64,000 nucleotides of DNA. Source: Winogradskyella litoriviva. GTDB taxonomy: Bacteria > Bacteroidota > Bacteroidia > Flavobacteriales > Flavobacteriaceae. The notes below the pieces were generated by a model that ran no database searches, had not been told where the DNA came from, and saw only the letters and a list, made by a program, of their open reading frames with translations. A program made the position numbers and the translations under genes. This document shows, piece by piece, positions 19,739 through 31,519 of this stretch (the first letter of the stretch is position 1; each line of letters starts with the position of its first letter). The stretch spans positions 62,001 through 126,000 of the forward strand of contig NZ_JABRWQ010000004.1 of the NCBI RefSeq assembly GCF_013249065.1. Direction: 5' to 3'.

Positions 19739-20370
19739 TACTCTAATTCTTCAGAAAATTTTAAAACAATAATTTCTTCTATTGCTGTTTTTGCTTCGGT
19801 TTTTACAACTAAATAATATTTGTTGTTTTCAATGTCATCTATAGTAAAAACCTCACCAATAGCATGTGTTTTATTAAATGCAATTTCATCAAAAGCTGTA
19901 GACATATCTCCAGATTTTATCCAGCCAGTATCACCTCCCATTTTTGCAGTAGGACCAGAAGAATTATGCTTTGCTAAATCTTTAAATCTATAACCTTCTT
20001 TATGTAGAGCAAGTACTTTATTCCTTTTTGCTTTAGCTTCTTTTGTTGAAGTATTTGAGGCATCAAATACAATGATATCAAATCTTGAAAACATGACTTC
20101 AGATTTATCAATGATTTTGTAATAGGTTTTTTTAAAGTCGGTCTTAATTACCTTTTTTCCTCCTTTAGCTAAATTAAACAAATCATTAGCCAATCTTGTT
20201 TTATGTTTAGCTCTATTAAACGTAAACAGTTTGCCTTGTTTTGGTTTGTTAGCCTTTAAAAAAGAGGTTGCTTCTTCAGAGCTAGAAATTGAATCTAATT
20301 GTTGCTCTATAGTCTCTTGAGAAAAACAAATTATAGGTATTAATAAGATAATTGTAAAAAAATACTTCAT
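19738..20370 (-). CDS. Exported parvulin-type peptidyl-prolyl isomerase
   Basis: A 210-residue periplasmic protein with a signal peptide ending in CFSQ. The C-terminal 100 residues match the PpiC/parvulin domain: FKDLAKHNSSGPTAKMGGDTGWI and AFDEIAFNKTHAIGEV, followed by a strand that closes the fold. The single parvulin domain and no SurA-type N-domain make it a small isomerase/chaperone for exported proteins. It is the first gene of the set that continues into rsmE. Confidence 0.85.
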   Translation of the reverse strand: MKYFFTIILLIPIICFSQETIEQQLDSISSSEEATSFLKANKPKQGKLFTFNRAKHKTRLANDLFNLAKGGKKVIKTDFKKTYYKIIDKSEVMFSRFDIIVFDASNTSTKEAKAKRNKVLALHKEGYRFKDLAKHNSSGPTAKMGGDTGWIKSGDMSTAFDEIAFNKTHAIGEVFTIDDIENNKYYLVVKTEAKTAIEEIIVLKFSEELE

Positions 20371-20503
20371 GTTTATTATGCTTTTGATTTAGGTATTACA
20401 AAACAACTAAATTTTAAAGTACCATTGCGGCAATGCCATAAAGATGTTAACAGATGTTTTAACAATTTTAAACTAATTTTTTTCTATTGAATTAGTTTCC
20501 AAA

Positions 20504-21526
20504 TTAAATCTTTAATCTCGCAGTTGCCATAACATCAAAATCAGAAAAATCTTTTTCTAGATACTTAAGGTAACCAACAATAGCAATCATTGCCGCGTTA
20601 TCTGTAGTATATTCAAATTTTGGGATATAGCTTGTCCATCCAAATTTGTCTTCAGCATCTTTTAAAGCTTTTCTTATACCAGAATTTGCAGAAACGCCTC
20701 CACCAATAGCAATATGATTAATGCCAGTTTGTTTTACGGCTAATTTTAATTTTGTCATTAAAATCCCAATAATTGTATATTGAATTGAAGCACAGATATC
20801 GTTTATATTCTCTTCAATAAAATTAGGGTTAGCCTTAACTTCTCGCTGCACAAAGTAAAGAATGTTAGTTTTTAAGCCTGAAAAGCTAAAGTTTAAACCA
20901 TCTACTTTAGGTTTGGTAAATTGATAAGCTTTAGGATTACCAAGTTGTGCTCTTCTGTCAATTTCTGGACCTGCAGGATAACCTAAGCCTAAAATTTTTC
21001 CGCTTTTATCGTAGGCTTCACCAACAGCATCGTCAATAGTTTCACCAATGACTTCCATTTCAAAATAGCTCTTAACCTTCACTATTTGTGTATGTCCACC
21101 AGAAATAGTCATAGCCAAAAATGGAAAAGGAGGTTTTTTATGGTCTTCTTCGTTTATAAAATGCGCTAAAATATGCGCTTGCATATGGTTAACATCTATT
21201 AAAGGAATATCTAAACCGTAGGCCACTGATTTTGCAAACGACGTACCCACTAATAAAGAGCCCATTAAACCAGGTCCTCTTGTAAATGCAATAGCACTTA
21301 ATTGTTCTTTTGTTATTCCTGCTTTTTCTATCGCTTGATGAACTACAGGTACTATGTTTTGTTGATGTGCACGCGAAGCTAATTCTGGTACAACTCCACC
21401 ATATTCTGCATGTATTTTTTGATCAGCAACAACATTACTTAAAATCGTATCATTACAAAGAATAGCAGCAGATGTGTCATCGCAAGAAGATTCAATTCCG
21501 AGGATATAAATATTTTCTTTTTCCAT
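20504..21526 (-). CDS. tsaD: tRNA N6-adenosine threonylcarbamoyltransferase
   Basis: Transfers the threonylcarbamoyl group to A37 of ANN-decoding tRNAs, acting with TsaB and TsaE in the cytoplasm. Key motifs: GIESSCDDTS at the N-terminus, the metal-binding HMQAH near residue 110, TISGGHTQ near 130 and GGGVSANSG near 265. I chose ATG at 21526, which puts the conserved GIESSCDD eight residues in and gives 340 residues, the family's length; a TTG at 21544 would add six unlikely residues. It is divergent from tamB. Confidence 0.96.
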   Translation of the reverse strand: MEKENIYILGIESSCDDTSAAILCNDTILSNVVADQKIHAEYGGVVPELASRAHQQNIVPVVHQAIEKAGITKEQLSAIAFTRGPGLMGSLLVGTSFAKSVAYGLDIPLIDVNHMQAHILAHFINEEDHKKPPFPFLAMTISGGHTQIVKVKSYFEMEVIGETIDDAVGEAYDKSGKILGLGYPAGPEIDRRAQLGNPKAYQFTKPKVDGLNFSFSGLKTNILYFVQREVKANPNFIEENINDICASIQYTIIGILMTKLKLAVKQTGINHIAIGGGVSANSGIRKALKDAEDKFGWTSYIPKFEYTTDNAAMIAIVGYLKYLEKDFSDFDVMATARLKI

Positions 21527-21688
21527 AGTCGATATTAGGCACAATAATTGTTAATTTTACATATTAAAATCCATTACCATATAAAATAACGTATTGTAAG
21601 GACAAAGGTAATAAGTTTTAAAACATTTAAACGTAAAAATTCTATCAAGCGGATACTTAAAATATTAGGAAAATTAGTAGCAATCATT

Positions 21689-24600
21689 TTGTTACTTTTT
21701 TTGATTTTATTTTTAATTCTTTCCATTCCAGCAGTTCAAACAAGGTTAGGAAGATACGTTACAGATAGATTAAATAATGATTTTAAAACAGACATTAATG
21801 TTGGTAGAGTAGGATTGCAGCTAAATGGTGATGTAGAGTTAAAAGAAATTTTAATTAGAGATTATAAAAAAGATACACTTATTAGTGTTGGTGAATTAAA
21901 TAGTTCTATCATTAGTTTTAGAAATTTAATCAATACGAAATTAAATTTTGGAGATATCGATATTCAGAATTTAGTTTTTAATCATAAAACATACAAAGGT
22001 GATGTAGAGAGTAATTTAGATATTTTTGTTGCTAAATTCGATAGTGATAACCCTAGAGTTGGCCCTAGTGAATTTTTGTTTTCTTCAAGTGACTTATCTA
22101 TAGAAGGTGGTGTTTTTAAATTAATTGACGAAAATTTAGAAACACCTCAAATTTTTGAGTTTTCCGAACTCAATGCCAACGCTACCAATTTCTTAATTAA
22201 TGGTCCAGAGGTAAGTACGCGCATTAATAAATTTAGTTTTAGAGACAGTAGAGGCATAGCGGTTGAAAATTTAATGGCAAATTTTGAGTACACGCTAAAT
22301 CATATGATTTTTGGTGATCTAAATATTAAAACAAAAGCATCAGAATTAAAAGGCGATTTAAGATTTAATTATAAGCGAGAAGATTTAAAATATTTTAAAG
22401 ACAAGGTAAATGTAGTTGCCAGTTTTAGAGATTCGGATATTTCTTTAACAGAACTTAATGCTTTCTTTGATGAATTTGGCACTAACCAAAATGCTAAGTT
22501 AAATGCAGATTTATCTGGAACTTTAAATAATCTTATAGCAACAAATCTCAACGTTAGCACTTCTTCTAACACTAAAATTATTGGAGATATAACCTTTAAA
22601 AACTTATTTAGTAGAGAAGATGATAGTTTTGCATTAAATGGAGATTTTCAAAATTTAGCATCAAATTATAGAGATTTGACAGCCCTTATGCCGAGGCTTT
22701 TGGGTAATTCTATTCCGAGTGTAATTTCTAAAGTAGGTAACTTTAGTATACAAGGTACATCAATTATAACGGCTAAATCTGTTGAAGCAGATATTGATAT
22801 AAATACAGATTTGGGTTTTGTAAAATCGGATTTACTTTTAACTGATATAGATAATATTGATAATGCTAATTACATCGGAAACGTTGTTTTAAAAGAGTTT
22901 GATATTGGTAAGCTTATTAATGATCCTTTAGTGAAAACAACCACATTAAACCTCGATGTTGATGGTAAAGGATTCACAATAGACAATCTTAGATCAGATG
23001 TAAGAGGTGAAGTGTCTACCTTAGAATACAATGGTTATACTTACAGAGATATTGAGCTTTCAGGTAATTTAGGTAACAAAATTTTTAACGGAATTATAAA
23101 TGCCGAAGACTTAAATCTACAACTCAATTTTAATGGATTGGTAGATTTTTCTGAGGATATTAAAAAATTCGACTTTAAAGCAAAAGTAGGCTATGCTAAC
23201 CTTAACAAATTAAACTTTGTTACAAGAGATAATGTTTCAGAATTTAGAGGATTAGTAACTATGAACGGCACAGGTTCTACGTTTAATAATGCAGAAGGTG
23301 CTATAAATATTAAAAATACAACGTACAAAAATCAAGATGGAAGTTATGCATTTCAAGATTTTGATATCGTATCTTCTTTTAATAAAAATGAACGTACCAT
23401 TGCCATAAACTCTCCAGATATTATTAGCGGAAATATTACGGGTCAGTTTAATATTGAAGATATAGTAGGATTAATTGAAAATTCAGTAGGAAGTATCTAT
23501 ACTAACTACGTACCAAATATATTAGAAGAAGGACAATACCTTAACTTTAAGTTTGATATTTACTCAAAAATTGCAGCAGTATTTTATAAAGAATTAACAT
23601 TAGGAAAAAACACATTTATTGAAGGACGTATTGAAACAGACGAAAAAGGTTTTGAACTCAGTTTTAATTCTCCAGAGATAAAGTTTAAGGATTATTTTGC
23701 CAATAAAATTAATCTAAGTATCGATAATAGCAATCCTTTATATAATACATATATTGAAATAGACAGTATAGGAACAGGTATATATAATGCATCACAATTC
23801 AGTTTAATTAATGTAACAAAACGTGATACCTTATTAATTAAATCCGAATTTAAAGGCGGCACAAATAATACTGATAATTATAATTTAAATCTATTTTACA
23901 CTATAGACGAATCTAATCAATCTGTTGTTGGTATTAGAAAATCTGATGTACGTTTTAAGGGTTATAATTGGTTATTAAATTCTAATAAAGACACCTTAAA
24001 TAAAATCAGATTTGACAGAGCTTTTAAAGCGTTTGAGGTATTTCCTATTAGTATTACTAATAATGATGAAGAAATTTTAGTATCTGGTAAAATATCAGAT
24101 TCTTTAAATAAAGATTTTAAAGTTGACATTAAAGATGTAGAACTCGTAAAAATAACACCTCGTATAGATAGTTTAGCACTTAAAGGATTAGTAAACGGAA
24201 AACTACAAGTCCTAGAAAATGATGGTGTTTATTTACCTAAGTCTAATATAGAAATTAGTGGTCTTTTTGTAAATGATTACGATTTAGGAAACCTAAAAGC
24301 TAATATTGAAGGAAATAATTCAATCACAGATTACAAAGTAGATGTAACATTAATTAATGATAATCTAAAATCTTTAGGAGCAAAAGGAACCATTGATGTT
24401 TCAGAGCAAAACCCAACCATAAACTTAGATGTTACGTTTGAAGAATTTTTACTAGATCCATTAAACCCGTTAGGAGAAGGTGTAATAAGTAATATTAGAG
24501 GCTTAGTTTCTGGTTATGCAAAAGTTAATGGTAGTTTAAAAAAACCGAGTATTGATGGCGAATTGTTGTTAGATAGAGCAGGTATGTCAATACCATACTT

Positions 24601-26101
24601 AAATGTAGATTATGGTTTTGATTTTGATTCTAAAGTTGAATTAAAAGGTCAGCAATTTATATTTAAAAATGTTGCAATGACAGATTCAGAATATTTTTCA
24701 AATGGAAATTTAAATGGTTTTATTGAACATCATAATTTTTCGGATTGGAGATTAGGTTTAAGACTAAATACAGATAGACTATTAGTTTTAAATACCGAAG
24801 AGTCTGAAGACGAACTTTATTATGGAACAGGCTTTATATCCGGAATAGCAGAAATAAAAGGACCAACAGAACAACTAGTTATAGAAGTTAATAATGGAAG
24901 AACCGAATCTGGTACGGAGTTTTTTATTCCTTTAAATGATTCGGAAAGTTTTGGAGACAACTCGTATATACATTTTTTAAGTCCTGAAGAAAAATTAACA
25001 CGAGTAAAAGGTAAAATTTTAGAGCAAATAGAAGTAAAAGGTTTAATCTTAGATTTTGACCTCAATGTTAACCAAAACGCTACTATAGAAATTGTAATAG
25101 ATAAAGAAGCAGGTAGTACAATAAAAGGAAAAGGAGAAGGAACGCTTAACTTCTTTATCAATACAAACGGAACCTTTAATATGTATGGTGATTTTACAGT
25201 TTATGAAGGCTTTTATAATTTTAAGTATGGTGGTTTTGTTGAGAAGAAATTTAAGGTAGAACAAGGCGGAAGTATCGTTTGGCAAGGAGACCCAATGGGT
25301 GCAGAATTAAATTTAAAAGCGGTTTATTCAGCACCTGCAAACCCTTCTGTTTTATTAGACAATCCAATTACCCAAAGTATTGATGTAGAGGTAGAAATAC
25401 ACTTAACAGGTCAACTAGAACAACCAGAACCAGAATTCGATTTTAGATTTCCAGGAGTAAGTTCTACCGTTAAATCCGAGTTAGAGTATAGATTGTCTTC
25501 TAAAGAAGAAAAAGATAACCAAGCTTTAATATTTTTAGCAACAGGTGGTTTTTCTAATGGCATACAGGGCGCAAATTTTACAGGTACAATATCAGAACGA
25601 TTAACAGGTATTATAAATAATCTTTTTGGTGCCAATAATGGTAATTTAGATGTTGGTTTTGATTTTGAATTAGGACAGGACACACCAGATCTTCAAACCA
25701 ATAATAAAGTAGGTGTTACACTCCAAACCAAAATAAGCGATAAAATATTGGTTAACGGTAAAGTTGGAGTTCCATTTGGTAGTGCAAGTCAAACCGTAAT
25801 TAGTGGAGATGTGCAAATAGATTTCTTATTAAATGAAGATGGTACATTAAGAGCTAAAGTATTTAACAGAGAAAACAGTATTGTTTACCTTGGGGATGAA
25901 ATTGGTTATACACAAGGTGTAGGTTTATCTTATAATGTAGAATTTGATACCTTTAAAGAATTTATTCATAAAATCTTTTCAAGTAAAAATAAAAAGGAAA
26001 AGACAGTTAAAAAAGAAGAACAAAAAAACACAGAAGATAAAAGTGATTTTATGCCAGATTTCATGTCAGTAAAAAAAGAAAATGGCAAAAAGAAGTCTTA
26101 A
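21689..26101 (+). CDS. tamB: Translocation and assembly module protein TamB-like (DUF490)
   Basis: A very long (about 1,470-residue) inner-membrane-anchored, AsmA-like protein that spans the periplasm; family members help outer-membrane assembly or lipid transport. An N-terminal hydrophobic anchor (LLLFLILFLILSIPAVQ) is followed by long beta-rich repeats and a C-terminal TamB domain, with IFLATGGFSNG near 1290 and VGVTLQTKISDKILVNGKVG near 1355. The start is uncertain: the conventional codon here (TTG at 21689) falls inside the anchor, while the frame stays open to 21590 and encodes a basic stretch (KRKNSIKR) expected before the anchor, with no ATG. The true start is probably upstream of 21689. 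Confidence 0.9.
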   Translation: MLLFLILFLILSIPAVQTRLGRYVTDRLNNDFKTDINVGRVGLQLNGDVELKEILIRDYKKDTLISVGELNSSIISFRNLINTKLNFGDIDIQNLVFNHKTYKGDVESNLDIFVAKFDSDNPRVGPSEFLFSSSDLSIEGGVFKLIDENLETPQIFEFSELNANATNFLINGPEVSTRINKFSFRDSRGIAVENLMANFEYTLNHMIFGDLNIKTKASELKGDLRFNYKREDLKYFKDKVNVVASFRDSDISLTELNAFFDEFGTNQNAKLNADLSGTLNNLIATNLNVSTSSNTKIIGDITFKNLFSREDDSFALNGDFQNLASNYRDLTALMPRLLGNSIPSVISKVGNFSIQGTSIITAKSVEADIDINTDLGFVKSDLLLTDIDNIDNANYIGNVVLKEFDIGKLINDPLVKTTTLNLDVDGKGFTIDNLRSDVRGEVSTLEYNGYTYRDIELSGNLGNKIFNGIINAEDLNLQLNFNGLVDFSEDIKKFDFKAKVGYANLNKLNFVTRDNVSEFRGLVTMNGTGSTFNNAEGAINIKNTTYKNQDGSYAFQDFDIVSSFNKNERTIAINSPDIISGNITGQFNIEDIVGLIENSVGSIYTNYVPNILEEGQYLNFKFDIYSKIAAVFYKELTLGKNTFIEGRIETDEKGFELSFNSPEIKFKDYFANKINLSIDNSNPLYNTYIEIDSIGTGIYNASQFSLINVTKRDTLLIKSEFKGGTNNTDNYNLNLFYTIDESNQSVVGIRKSDVRFKGYNWLLNSNKDTLNKIRFDRAFKAFEVFPISITNNDEEILVSGKISDSLNKDFKVDIKDVELVKITPRIDSLALKGLVNGKLQVLENDGVYLPKSNIEISGLFVNDYDLGNLKANIEGNNSITDYKVDVTLINDNLKSLGAKGTIDVSEQNPTINLDVTFEEFLLDPLNPLGEGVISNIRGLVSGYAKVNGSLKKPSIDGELLLDRAGMSIPYLNVDYGFDFDSKVELKGQQFIFKNVAMTDSEYFSNGNLNGFIEHHNFSDWRLGLRLNTDRLLVLNTEESEDELYYGTGFISGIAEIKGPTEQLVIEVNNGRTESGTEFFIPLNDSESFGDNSYIHFLSPEEKLTRVKGKILEQIEVKGLILDFDLNVNQNATIEIVIDKEAGSTIKGKGEGTLNFFINTNGTFNMYGDFTVYEGFYNFKYGGFVEKKFKVEQGGSIVWQGDPMGAELNLKAVYSAPANPSVLLDNPITQSIDVEVEIHLTGQLEQPEPEFDFRFPGVSSTVKSELEYRLSSKEEKDNQALIFLATGGFSNGIQGANFTGTISERLTGIINNLFGANNGNLDVGFDFELGQDTPDLQTNNKVGVTLQTKISDKILVNGKVGVPFGSASQTVISGDVQIDFLLNEDGTLRAKVFNRENSIVYLGDEIGYTQGVGLSYNVEFDTFKEFIHKIFSSKNKKEKTVKKEEQKNTEDKSDFMPDFMSVKKENGKKKS

Positions 26102-26237
26102 TATCCTTAAAATTTTAAATTAATTTAAAATACTTATTAACGAAAACGTTTGAATTAGTTTTTCATAGAATATTTATGATAATAGTCACATTTTTCTATG
26201 TATTGTTTATTAATTTTACTGCAAATAAATATTATAA

Positions 26238-28257
<2,020 letters not shown>

Positions 28258-28276
28258 GACATTTTAATAATTCCGA

Positions 28277-28322
28277 AAATTCCGTAGGATTATGTATTGT
28301 CATAGGCTACGGAATTTTTTTA
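28277..28322 (+). terminator. Terminator after gapA
   Basis: Inverted repeat AAATTCCGTAG / CTACGGAATTT with a loop of about 19 bases, followed by a T run. It separates pfkA-gapA from the kinase gene, which starts 14 bases later and may be read through. Confidence 0.75.
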
Positions 28323-28335
28323 TATATACATTATC

Positions 28336-29208
28336 ATGATTTTAATTACAGATGGTGGTTCTACAAAATGCGATTGGATTGCAATTGATAAAAACGGTAA
28401 ACAAACCGTTGATAAAATTAGAACCAAAGGTTTGAATCCTGCTATTGTAGCAGAAAAAAAATTAATCAAAACAATTCGTAAGAGTAAAGAATTAATGGCA
28501 ATTGCCGATGAGGTATCGTATATTTATTTTTATGGTGCTGGTTGTGGTACCGATAAGCCTACATTATTACTAAAGTCAATTTTAGAATTTTATTTTAAAA
28601 ATGCTATAGTAGAAGTTAGAGAAGATACCTATGCAGCGGTAAGAGCATGTATAAATACTAATGATGAAGCAGCAGTGGTTTGTATTTTAGGTACAGGCTC
28701 TAACTGTAGTTATTATGATGGTAGAGATTTACATCAACGCGTATCTAGTTTAGGCTTTATTTTAATGGATGATGCCAGCGGAAATTATTTTGGTAAGCAA
28801 TTGATAAGAGATTATTACTTTAATAAAATGCCAGATACAATTAGCGTAGCATTTGCACATAAACACAACTTAGAAGCAGACTATATTAAATACAACTTAT
28901 ATAAGCAAACTAATCCTAGTGCTTATTTAGCGGATCATGCTGAGTTTATGTTTATTAATAAAGATTCAGAATATATTAGCAATCTTATAACTAACGGAAT
29001 TCGCTTGTTTACAGAAAATATGATTCTTCAGTATAAAGAAGAATTAAAAGCAGGAATCCCAGTTCACTTTGCAGGTTCTATAGCTTATTTTGGTCAGGCT
29101 GAAATTAAAAAAGTAGCAGAAGAATATGGTTTTAAAATTGGTAATTTTGTAAGAAGGCCTATTGAAGGCTTAGTAAATTATCATATAAAAAATTTAAAAG
29201 CAGAGTAG
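28336..29208 (+). CDS. BadF/BadG/BcrA/BcrD-type ATPase, probable N-acetylglucosamine kinase
   Basis: A 290-residue ASKHA-fold kinase. The phosphate-1 motif is LITDGGSTKCDW at 3-14, the phosphate-2 motif is CILGTGSNCSYYDG near 115-128, and the adenosine motif is HFAGSIAYF near 255. This matches eukaryotic-type N-acetylglucosamine kinases and their bacterial relatives, which phosphorylate amino sugars for peptidoglycan recycling or chitin use; the substrate is inferred. Its place right after glycolytic genes fits entry of sugar phosphates into central metabolism. Confidence 0.85.
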   Translation: MILITDGGSTKCDWIAIDKNGKQTVDKIRTKGLNPAIVAEKKLIKTIRKSKELMAIADEVSYIYFYGAGCGTDKPTLLLKSILEFYFKNAIVEVREDTYAAVRACINTNDEAAVVCILGTGSNCSYYDGRDLHQRVSSLGFILMDDASGNYFGKQLIRDYYFNKMPDTISVAFAHKHNLEADYIKYNLYKQTNPSAYLADHAEFMFINKDSEYISNLITNGIRLFTENMILQYKEELKAGIPVHFAGSIAYFGQAEIKKVAEEYGFKIGNFVRRPIEGLVNYHIKNLKAE

Positions 29209-29279
29209 GGTAAACCTATTTTGTTTATTTCCTGTTAATAAAACTAGGTTAAGGTATTGTAAAACTTATATTTTGGTTA

Positions 29280-29287
29280 TATCTTTG
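29280..29287 (+). promoter_or_regulatory. -7 promoter element (TATCTTTG)
   Basis: Perfect fit to TAnnTTTG, 31 bases before the start of the small membrane protein gene at 29318. No clear -33 TTG is seen at the usual distance. Confidence 0.6.
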
Positions 29288-29317
29288 CAGTATTAAAACG
29301 TAAACGAAACAAGAATT

Positions 29318-29503
29318 ATGTTCGAATTTGATCAGTATTTAGGATTTTTAGCATTTTTAACCATTTTAACAATAGGATTTTGGTTAATGATTTTCCTTTT
29401 AACTTTTGTAATACCTTATTGGGTGTTTGGTTCTGCAATGGAGCGTTTTAAAGAGATTAAAGAAGAAAAGAAAGCTGCGCGTGAAGGTTTAACGCTAGAG
29501 TAA
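29318..29503 (+). CDS. Small single-pass or hairpin membrane protein
   Basis: A 61-residue protein of unknown function. Residues 9-40 are strongly hydrophobic (FLAFLTILTIGFWLMIFLLTF) and the last 20 are a charged helix (MERFKEIKEEKKAAREG), so a cytoplasmic tail is likely. It is supported by its own -7 element and by a terminator directly downstream. A family name is not assigned. Confidence 0.75.
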   Translation: MFEFDQYLGFLAFLTILTIGFWLMIFLLTFVIPYWVFGSAMERFKEIKEEKKAAREGLTLE

Positions 29504-29523
29504 ATTTTAACTATCATATAAAT

Positions 29524-29551
29524 AAAAAGAGCGCAATTTGCGCTCTTTTTT
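29524..29551. terminator. Bidirectional terminator
   Basis: Hairpin AAAAAGAGCGCAA / TTGCGCTCTTTTT with almost no loop. It lies between the small membrane protein gene and the convergent DUF3857 gene. Confidence 0.9.
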
Positions 29552-29585
29552 AGTTTGTATTATTAAGTAATTCTATTAACTCTTA

Positions 29586-31517
29586 TTATAATTTCTTAAA
29601 CAATATGCTTTTTTTACTAAAATCATATGCAGCATTTACAACAGATTTGTAATCTTCGTAATGTTTTAAGTCCATATTTAATTTATAATAACCTTCAGTT
29701 ACATTAATGGTGATAATATTATTTTCAATACTATAGTCCGAAACAAATTTACACGCCGTGTCATTATTAATAATGACGTTACGGTTTATTTTAGTGTCAT
29801 CTAAACCTTTAACTTCATAACCTTCTGGTATTGGAATAGAAAATGTGTATTTATATTCTATTAAACTTCTTAATTCAATAGGGTTAATACGCTCAGATTC
29901 TTGGTATAGTTCATTTTGGGTTCCAATGACTTTTCCAAAATTAAGCATAAAATCTTCATTTATTTCATCTATTAGACTTTCAGCTTGGTACGTGTAATTT
30001 ATTTCTAGAGGTGTATTATTTGCAGATAGAGAGAGTGCTTCGTTATTAATCTCAAAGTTTTTAAAATCAACATCTTCAATTCCTGAAGCTCCTGTAAAAG
30101 TTTTAAACTCATTTAGATCTCTAGTTTTAAAATATTTGTAAGCACCTCTACCACTGGTGGCTCTATATCCTGTGTTTTGTTGTTTACAATTTACAGTAGC
30201 TAATACATTATCAGTATCTAAAGTAAATACATAATCTCGTTTTATCATATTGTCTTTTGCATTAGGAGCTTCTATCTGTTTAAAACGTCTACCTTCAGCA
30301 TTAATAAAAACACCATAATTACCAATAGTTTCCCAAGGCGCAAAATTTAGTCTTGTATTAACATGATCTGGTTCTATATACTTTTTTTCCTCTATAAAAT
30401 ATATTAAAGCAGTCTGTAAATTACTGTTTGAAAAAAAGTTTGAATCGAATTTATGGTTAAACCTATTTGAAGTAAGTACTAACTCGTAATCAATTTGTTC
30501 GGAATTTAATAAGCACGTATAAAGCCTAATTATTCCTTGCTCTGTAGCTTGTTTATTTTTAAAGATATGTTTTAACTGCGATAATTCTTCAGAGTGTGTA
30601 CGTATAATATTGTATGAAGAGGTTATATATTCGCAAATATTAGTTATAATTTCTTCAGAATTGCCTTTAGGTTTGTTTTCCGCAAATTTTTTGTAATGAT
30701 TAACGAGTGAGCGATGTTTGTTTGGCTGTATGCTAATATATTTACTTCTAATATTATTCTCTAAACCTCGCCACATTTGAGAATCTGAAGGGATACCTAC
30801 AGCTACTTGGTACAAAACCTTCATTCTATTTGCAGATGGGCTAGCGTTGCTTTCGTCTGTCATTCCTTTAACGTTAGTTACAGTAGTTATTAACGCTTCT
30901 TTATTTCCATCAACTTTTTCTGTTTGCATATTAGGAAAACCATTATAGCCTTTTACACGGTATTTTAAAGCACGTGGTTTTCTAATAATCACTACAGCTT
31001 CTTTAACAAAATATTCTTTTTGTATTACAATAGATCCTAAACTTGTGGTTTTGTTTTCTAACGTATAAATAAATTCTAATTGAGAGTCTTTTGTTAAACC
31101 TTCAATGGCAAAAATTTTAAAGCCTCCATAATTTTTTACATTTTCTAGCTCCTTTATATTGTTTTTGTCTAAGTATTTTACATCTCCATTGCTTTGAGTA
31201 ACGCGCGCTTTTATATCAATTACTCTTTTTACGTTGCGCATTGGGATATACACTCTATTATGACTTTTTATGCCTTTTTCAGTATTTATTCTAATGATAC
31301 TGTGTTTTGTTTCAAACAGTTTAAAACTTCGTCCTAAAACAGGTTGATAATACTGAATTAAATATTTTTCTTTAATCGCAACGGAAGGTTCTTTTAATTC
31401 AGATGTGTTGAGTTCATAAAATTCTTGGTTTTCTTCCCAATCATGACTCTTATAAAGTTGTGCAGAAGCAGTAATTGAAATTAATACTAGTATTAGAGTT
31501 AATAAGCTTTTTTTCAT
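29586..31517 (-). CDS. DUF3857 exported protein with degenerate transglutaminase-like domain
   Basis: A 643-residue protein with a signal peptide ending in ASAQ, related to the gene next to it. The N-terminal half is a beta-rich DUF3857-type domain (about 45-230), then a transglutaminase-like region (about 285-420), then a second beta domain. Aligned without gaps to its neighbour, the catalytic Cys is Glu here (near 326, in KQATEQG), and the His and Asp of the triad are also replaced. It is therefore probably not an active peptidase or transglutaminase. It begins 2 bases after the neighbour's stop, so the two are co-transcribed. Confidence 0.85.
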   Translation of the reverse strand: MKKSLLTLILVLISITASAQLYKSHDWEENQEFYELNTSELKEPSVAIKEKYLIQYYQPVLGRSFKLFETKHSIIRINTEKGIKSHNRVYIPMRNVKRVIDIKARVTQSNGDVKYLDKNNIKELENVKNYGGFKIFAIEGLTKDSQLEFIYTLENKTTSLGSIVIQKEYFVKEAVVIIRKPRALKYRVKGYNGFPNMQTEKVDGNKEALITTVTNVKGMTDESNASPSANRMKVLYQVAVGIPSDSQMWRGLENNIRSKYISIQPNKHRSLVNHYKKFAENKPKGNSEEIITNICEYITSSYNIIRTHSEELSQLKHIFKNKQATEQGIIRLYTCLLNSEQIDYELVLTSNRFNHKFDSNFFSNSNLQTALIYFIEEKKYIEPDHVNTRLNFAPWETIGNYGVFINAEGRRFKQIEAPNAKDNMIKRDYVFTLDTDNVLATVNCKQQNTGYRATSGRGAYKYFKTRDLNEFKTFTGASGIEDVDFKNFEINNEALSLSANNTPLEINYTYQAESLIDEINEDFMLNFGKVIGTQNELYQESERINPIELRSLIEYKYTFSIPIPEGYEVKGLDDTKINRNVIINNDTACKFVSDYSIENNIITINVTEGYYKLNMDLKHYEDYKSVVNAAYDFSKKSILFKKL

Positions 31518-31519
31518 GA

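Noticed and set aside
24820-25683. Minus-strand frames opposite tamB
   Set aside because: The long TamB frame explains the region and the opposite frames show no motif or conserved start.
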